NCBI RefSeq assembly: GCF_907164915.1
Contig: NC_061862.1
Location: forward strand, 119,129,877-119,193,876
From: Impatiens glandulifera
Taxonomy: Eukaryota; Streptophyta; Magnoliopsida; Ericales; Balsaminaceae
Length of the DNA stretch: 64,000 nt
Direction of reading: 5' to 3'
How positions within the stretch are numbered: position 1 is the stretch's first letter; every line of letters begins with the position of its first letter. The position numbers and the translations under genes were made by a program. The notes under the pieces are model-generated. The model searched no databases. It was not told the DNA's origin and worked only from the letters and a program-made list of their open reading frames with translations. Below are positions 59,409 through 64,000 of the stretch, one piece after another.

Positions 59409-60822
59409 CTGCAAAAACCTTTGTTTGATATTGACTCTATTAGAAGTTCATATTCGTTTCTATTCTTAACAAGTCGTCATAAACTCTTGAATGGAGTTAA
59501 AGTGCGGAACTGTTTGTTTGGACTTAAAATGACAGATAAAGATTAGGATAATGTTGAATGTAAAGAACAGAAGACACATGAGTTTTAATAGATGGTTGGA
59601 GTAAAACTCTCATACGTCGCCCCTTCTTCTCAACCTTGAGAAGGATATTCACTAGAAGATTTAGTTTGGTTACAACGCATACACAAACTCAGTCGGACAA
59701 CCAGGACTTCGACATTGTTTGTTTCCGAACTCCTAGCACACAACACTCTGTTGACAGAAACAGATTCTATCAATTTACAATACTTAAAACTCACACAGAA
59801 TTAACAGTATGTAATACAACTTTAACAATCTAGGAAACTTGAAACTCTTAGAACTTGAGAGCTTGAGCGCTTAAGAGATTGATTCAGAAAATCTTAAGAC
59901 TTGCAAGAAATCGTAGTGAAAACCGGTGTTCAAAAGGTAGTGAAATTGTCCTCCAGCTTCTCCTTAAATAGGCAAAAGACAACAGATACATTCTCTTTAA
60001 AGGACACCTGTCCTATTTCGGTTAAGTGAGCGCCAGAATAGTATATCAGAGAATATGCACTTTTGATTGTGGATGTACTTGATGGAGATAGTGCGCTGAA
60101 TATCTTTAATAGGACCGTGGTGTACTCGAAACGTACATCACATGAAATTTGAATTACTTTGGCACGTGGTAGTCTCTTATAGGATTCGCTCATCTACGGT
60201 GTCAGACTGCCAATAAGGTATGATTGATCAAATACCGAATTTGATCAAGTACCGGAAATGCTTCATAAAGCTGAATTTCTTTAAAAATCGGAAGTGTTAT
60301 GATATAATACCGAACAGGTAACATACTAGAAGGCTGATATAATATCGAACTAGTAAAATACCAAAAGCATCCTAATATAATACCGAATTGGTAAAATACC
60401 GGAAGGTTAATATAATACAAAACTGGTAATATACCGGAAGCGTTCTGATATAAGATTGAACTAGTAAAATACCGGAAGGCTTGAATAAAACCGAAGTGAA
60501 AATAAATACCTAAAGCATATAAAACTGGAATTTCTCCATCTAAAATACCGAAAAGCTGATATAAAACTGATCTCGATATAATATTGAACGCGCATCTTCA
60601 TAATACCGAAGCTGATATAAAACCGATCTCGATATAAAATCGATCTCAATATAATACCGGACGCACATCTTCATAAAACTGAAGCTAATCGAATACCGAA
60701 TTTGATCAACTACCGAATAACTTTCTGTTTTGGTTTTTTTTCACTTTGATCCTACATATGATTAATAACACAACTCAGTTTTACTGATACACTTAAAATT
60801 AATCAAAGATTTTAACTTAACA
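59409..60822 (-). mobile_element. LTR, minus strand (about 1.41 kb)
   Basis: The right end (minus-strand start) is TGTTAAG at 60822, next to a polypurine tract. The R/U5 phrases (GAATGGAGTTAAAGTGCGGAA near 59492, CTCATACGTCGCC near 59609) match the 30188 and 63083 LTRs. The left end is approximate (TGTTAACTGC at 59409). A TATA-like TATTTAAG lies on the minus strand near 59964. It is the 3' LTR of the element whose ORF3b C-terminus is at 61285-62692. Confidence 0.75.
60200..60720. repeat. TACCG-rich minisatellite in U3, period about 36 bp
   Basis: Units such as ATAATACCGAATTGGTAAAA (60377 onward) recur about every 36 bp. Some contain TACC-N5-GGTA inverted repeats (60308-60320, 60381-60393). 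It is related in wording to the 31.14-31.56 kb array. Confidence 0.75.
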
Positions 60823-61010
60823 ATTTCTCCTTTTTTGATTATTTAAACTAAATTATCAAAACTCGGTAATTTTATAACGTTGATTAATTATCCTAAGTTA
60901 ATTAACAACTTTAATCTAATAATTTCTCCCTCTTTGATTATTTAGAATAAATTATCAAAGCCTTTGATATATATTTAGCAATTTCTCCCTTTATGATTGT
61001 TTTATCTAAA
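60823..61010 (-). repeat. Triplicated polypurine/LTR-start module
   Basis: Three LTR-start-like sites at 60822, 60921 and 60980 (plus strand TTAACA, CTAATA, TTAGCA), each followed by AATTTCTCC and a TTTGATT- or TATGATT-like word. Confidence 0.6.
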
Positions 61011-61284
61011 AATGATCAAAACCAGCAATTGATTATATCTTAATCATGCATCAGTTAATTTTCTCTGTTTGAAAACCAAGTCAATAAATGCAATTAATCA
61101 AGAGCGGAAAATCAACATCGGAAGAATTTCCAATAGACGAGACAGTAAATAGAGTAGTTTAGTGTCCCTGCCATGTAGGTCTTTCTTCGATGTCCTCCAT
61201 TATTTTGGTGATAAGGTTGCCATTAGTACGACGAAAAGAACTCCTTTCACAACCTCTTCCTCTTTGAGCTTGAGAACTGCCTCC

Positions 61285-62692
61285 TTAGGGAGTAGGAGGA
61301 TCAGGTGAAGGATACCTAAAAGAAATTTGAGTTGACTTGTGTCTGGAACGAGAACTACGAGTGATTAAACTATCCTGGTTTTCCATTTCTTGTAATGTCA
61401 TATAATTAGAGTCATCAGCATCGGAAGATTGTTTAGAAACCTCAGCAGATGCATTTTCTTCGTCTTGAAATCTTCGTTCAATTGCGTCAGCTTCTTTCAT
61501 TCTTTCCGCATCGGCAGGATTGAAGGATTTAGCTATCTCCATCATTTTTGATGCAAGATGATCAATTGAAGAACTAGTCTCGCCATGAAGATTGAAAGTC
61601 TTGTTGAAGAAGGGTTCCATCTTGTTTAGTTGTTGTCTAATCCTATACAACTCTTAAGTATTTTGCATGACATTACCATCTGTTGACTTAAGAGCCTCAA
61701 CAAGCTCATTATGTGTATATGAGAAAGATACATGCAAGTTCTCTATTCGATCCAATCTTGAACTGAAGGATTGGAAGGCTTCTCGCCATGGAGCCATAGA
61801 CTCCATGACAATTTATCGGATGTCCACTGTTTTAGGAAGCTCCTCTTCAGAATGAGAGTGAGTTGATAGGTGGAATCCAACAAAGACAGACCGAATATGA
61901 CAAGGATGAGAACTAACCTGAATGGATAGCTCCAGTTCTTCATTCTGAGTTTGAGCATGAGGTGCAAATATTATAGCCTTATGACCGACTACTTCTTCAT
62001 GAATCTCATTCCTGAGGTTACGAATACACTCTGAAACTTCTTTACATTTAGTAGACTTACCTGAAAGAGAGTGAGCAGGAGTCCGCTACTTAGATTTCTG
62101 AGCTTCAGCCTCTTTCTTGTAAGCCGCATGCTCTGGAGGAAATGATTCAATACCGCTCGGTGGAGTGTTTTCAACTTGACGAGAAGAGGAGGGAACCTTG
62201 TCAACTAAAGACGATGGTTTTGAACAAGCTTAATCATCCTCATCTTCTTTCTCACTTTCTTCAGATTCCGCGATGTTAATACTTGTTGAGACTTTTTCAG
62301 ATAAGAATACATCTTCCTGCACCATGTCCCAATGACGCTCTATCTCTTCCTTAGAATAGGGAAACTTCTCTATAACGCATGGCCCCGTCTAATCATAAAT
62401 GTGGAACATTTGGTGACGTCGTTCTCTACAGAAGATCTCTTCTGCTCGGCTAGATATTTTTAGATGTTTCTTCTTCTCCTTCAAATATCTGCTCATATCT
62501 GTAGATAAAGCGGAATTTGCTTTGAGGAGTAAGAATATCTTCAACGAAGTCCATGGGTTCGTCCTCATTATAATAATTTAGATCAGTTCGAGGAGAGGGG
62601 ATTCCAGATTTATCTGAGCTGGAAGATTCAGTACCATCCACATATTGAAGAGAAATATAACAGCACTGTAGAATTATCTTGGAAGGAAACAA
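61285..62692 (-). pseudogene. ORF3b C-terminal half, minus strand
   Basis: Across frames, from right to left: an acidic Ser/Asp-rich part (TESSSSDKSGIPSPRTDL), EEIERHWDMVQEDVFL near 62330, a coiled-coil stretch with NELVEALKSTDGN near 61690, and an open end at 61650-61285 (SIDHLASKMMEIAKSFNPAD, then an acidic run and a basic SRSRHKST). The architecture matches the acidic, coiled-coil and basic tail of ORF3b at 19175. The shared N-terminal domain is missing, because the gene is cut at about 62692 by AT-rich direct repeats and then an LTR. It lies upstream of the polypurine modules and LTR on the same strand, the order seen at 19.2-23.3 kb. Confidence 0.6.
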
Positions 62693-63067
62693 TTACAAGA
62701 TTGAAATATTATCAGTAGCAAATTAATGAGAATAATTGATTTGCTACTTGATTGAAGATTTGTTGTTGATTGTCAAATCAATTATAATTGATTTGATTTT
62801 TATTTTATTGATAAATTATATTTTTATTTTAATGATATTTTATTTTATTTTATTGATATATAATTTTCACTATTTAAACACTAACTTTCTTATGTAATAC
62901 TTTAGAAATATCTTGAAAGGAAACAATTACAAGAATGGAAATTTCAAGAATGGAATGTTATCAGTATCAAATTAATGAGAATAATTGATTTGTTACTTGA
63001 TTGAAGATTTGCTGCTAATTATCAAATCAATTATAATTGTTTTGATTTTTATTTAATTGATAAATTT
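62663..63067. repeat. AT-rich direct repeat pair
   Basis: About 145 bp beginning GGAAACAATTACAAGA occurs at about 62682-62818 and 62915-63067, with shared GAGAATAATTGATTTG and AAATCAATTATAATTG words; the spacing is about 234 bp. Within each copy AATCAATTATAATTGATTT is itself near-palindromic. No coding. Confidence 0.85.
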
Positions 63068-63082
63068 GAGTTTTATTTTATT

Positions 63083-64000
63083 TGTTAGGATCGGGATTGC
63101 CGAAGGAGACCGAGGGTCTGACTAGAATGACCGCTTACACAACACACTAGTTGATATTAACTCGGTTGGAAGTTAATATCGATCTCTATACTATGCAAGT
63201 TGTCACAAACTTTTGAACCGAGTTCAAGTGCGGAATAGTTAGTTTCAACTTGAAGCAACACACACATAGTTTAGACAACTATAAGAAGGTATGGAAAAGA
63301 TAAGAAATGCAATACAAGATTTATGGATGTTTAGAGATAAAACTCCTACGTCACCCCTTCTTCTCAAACTTTGAGAACGATATTCACTAAAAATATTCAA
63401 CACATTTTACAACACGTCAAATAACTGAGACTTATTTACTGCTCGTTATTGCTTTACAATTTTCACTTCTTACACATAATGAATGGAATACACTTTAACA
63501 CATTAGACAGAATGTAAATAAGAACAGTTTCAAGCTTTTTGGTTCTATAACTTGATATGTTGCTTCTTGTGTTCGTTGTTCATATTGTGTCTGTTATTGT
63601 TGTTGTTCTTCAACCTTCTCTTAAGTAGTGAAAATATGAGATTTCGTGATCTTTTGAACTTCAACGGAACCAGCATTATTGATTTCGACGAAATCAACCT
63701 GGATAATATGATTAAACAGCGCATTATCCCTTCCCATGATTTAAATTTGAAGATGAATATTATTTGTAGAGAGAGAATATAATGATAGAGCAATTTATGA
63801 AAGTTGAGAAGTTGTGATTAAAAATATTTGCAAGTTCCCTTTATATAGGATAAATGTGATGGTTGAATCACTGAACCGTCACACGTAACCGTGTGGCCCG
63901 CCTCTAAAATGCATGAATTTTCCCTCCAAAATGCACGTGACGGTAAAAAGTAACTATTGACGGTAAAACTTGGCGGTAATAAGGCTTGTTAATTATTATG
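63083..64000 (-). mobile_element. LTR, minus strand, running off the window
   Basis: Starts on the plus strand with TGTTAGGATCGGGATTGCC (the LTR's 3' terminus on the minus strand). It shares with 30188-31669 the GAACCGAGTTCAAGTGCGGAA phrase (63217) and the CTCCTACGTCACC block. A TATA box lies at 63839-63847 (TATATAAAG, minus strand). The U3 lies outside the window. The open frames at 63545-63793 are LTR sequence, not a gene. Confidence 0.8.

Noticed and set aside
63545..63793. Pair of opposing open frames
   Set aside because: Both lie within the minus-strand LTR that begins at 63083.

Overview
This window is plant nuclear DNA, almost certainly from a large, repeat-rich angiosperm genome (probably a eudicot). 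The evidence is what it contains: Ty1/copia elements with initiator-Met primer sites (TGGTATCAGAG), Ty3/gypsy Tat/Ogre-like and gag-protease elements, an L1-type LINE, and AT-rich non-coding DNA between them. I see no intact host gene, rRNA, tRNA or CRISPR. Every protein-coding trace belongs to a transposable element or to an unidentified decayed ORF, and nearly all carry stops or frameshifts.

Layout. 1-3.25 kb: decayed Tat/Ogre-like pol. 3.43-5.83 kb: array of short hairpin units. 5.8-6.3 kb: start of a minus-strand LTR. 6.3-11.46 kb: copia RT/RNase H, a spacer, an extra ORF (called ORF3a here) and a 1.94 kb LTR. 11.46-12.96 kb: minus-strand pair ORF3a then ORF3b. 13-16.2 kb: AT-rich non-coding DNA. 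16.2-26.2 kb: ORF3a fragment, long ORF3b, an LTR and a chimeric segment, bracketed by two copies of a non-coding repeat. 26.5-30.0 kb: internally deleted gypsy element with both LTRs. 30.2-31.7 kb: minus-strand LTR. 33-36 kb: probable Tat-type LTR and primer site, with an (AT)n tract. 36.0-41.3 kb: minus-strand LINE split by a 1.26 kb solo LTR. 41.3-55.9 kb: LTR, gag and ORF3b pieces of pol-less copia elements, one LTR itself split by a 2.0 kb solo LTR. 55.9-57.5 kb: minus-strand LTR. 57.7-58.5 kb: decayed ORF of unknown family. 59.4-64 kb: two minus-strand LTRs and an ORF3b C-terminus.

The most interesting theme is a copia group (SIRE/Maximus-like in layout) that carries one or two additional genes downstream of pol. 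ORF3a is about 245-253 codons; ORF3b is about 860 codons or more and has a long coiled-coil tail. Five of the starts have a TATA-like box and a pyrimidine-rich leader 70-120 bp upstream, suggesting that they are transcribed separately from the LTR. A second theme is minisatellites made of tiny hairpins (5-6 bp stems, 2-6 nt loops): TTAGAC...GTCTAA arrays in the U3 side of several LTRs, and an unrelated four-hairpin array at 3.4-5.8 kb. Two solo LTRs have perfect 5-bp target duplications, which orders the nesting events. All similarity statements are from reading the sequence; no database search was run.
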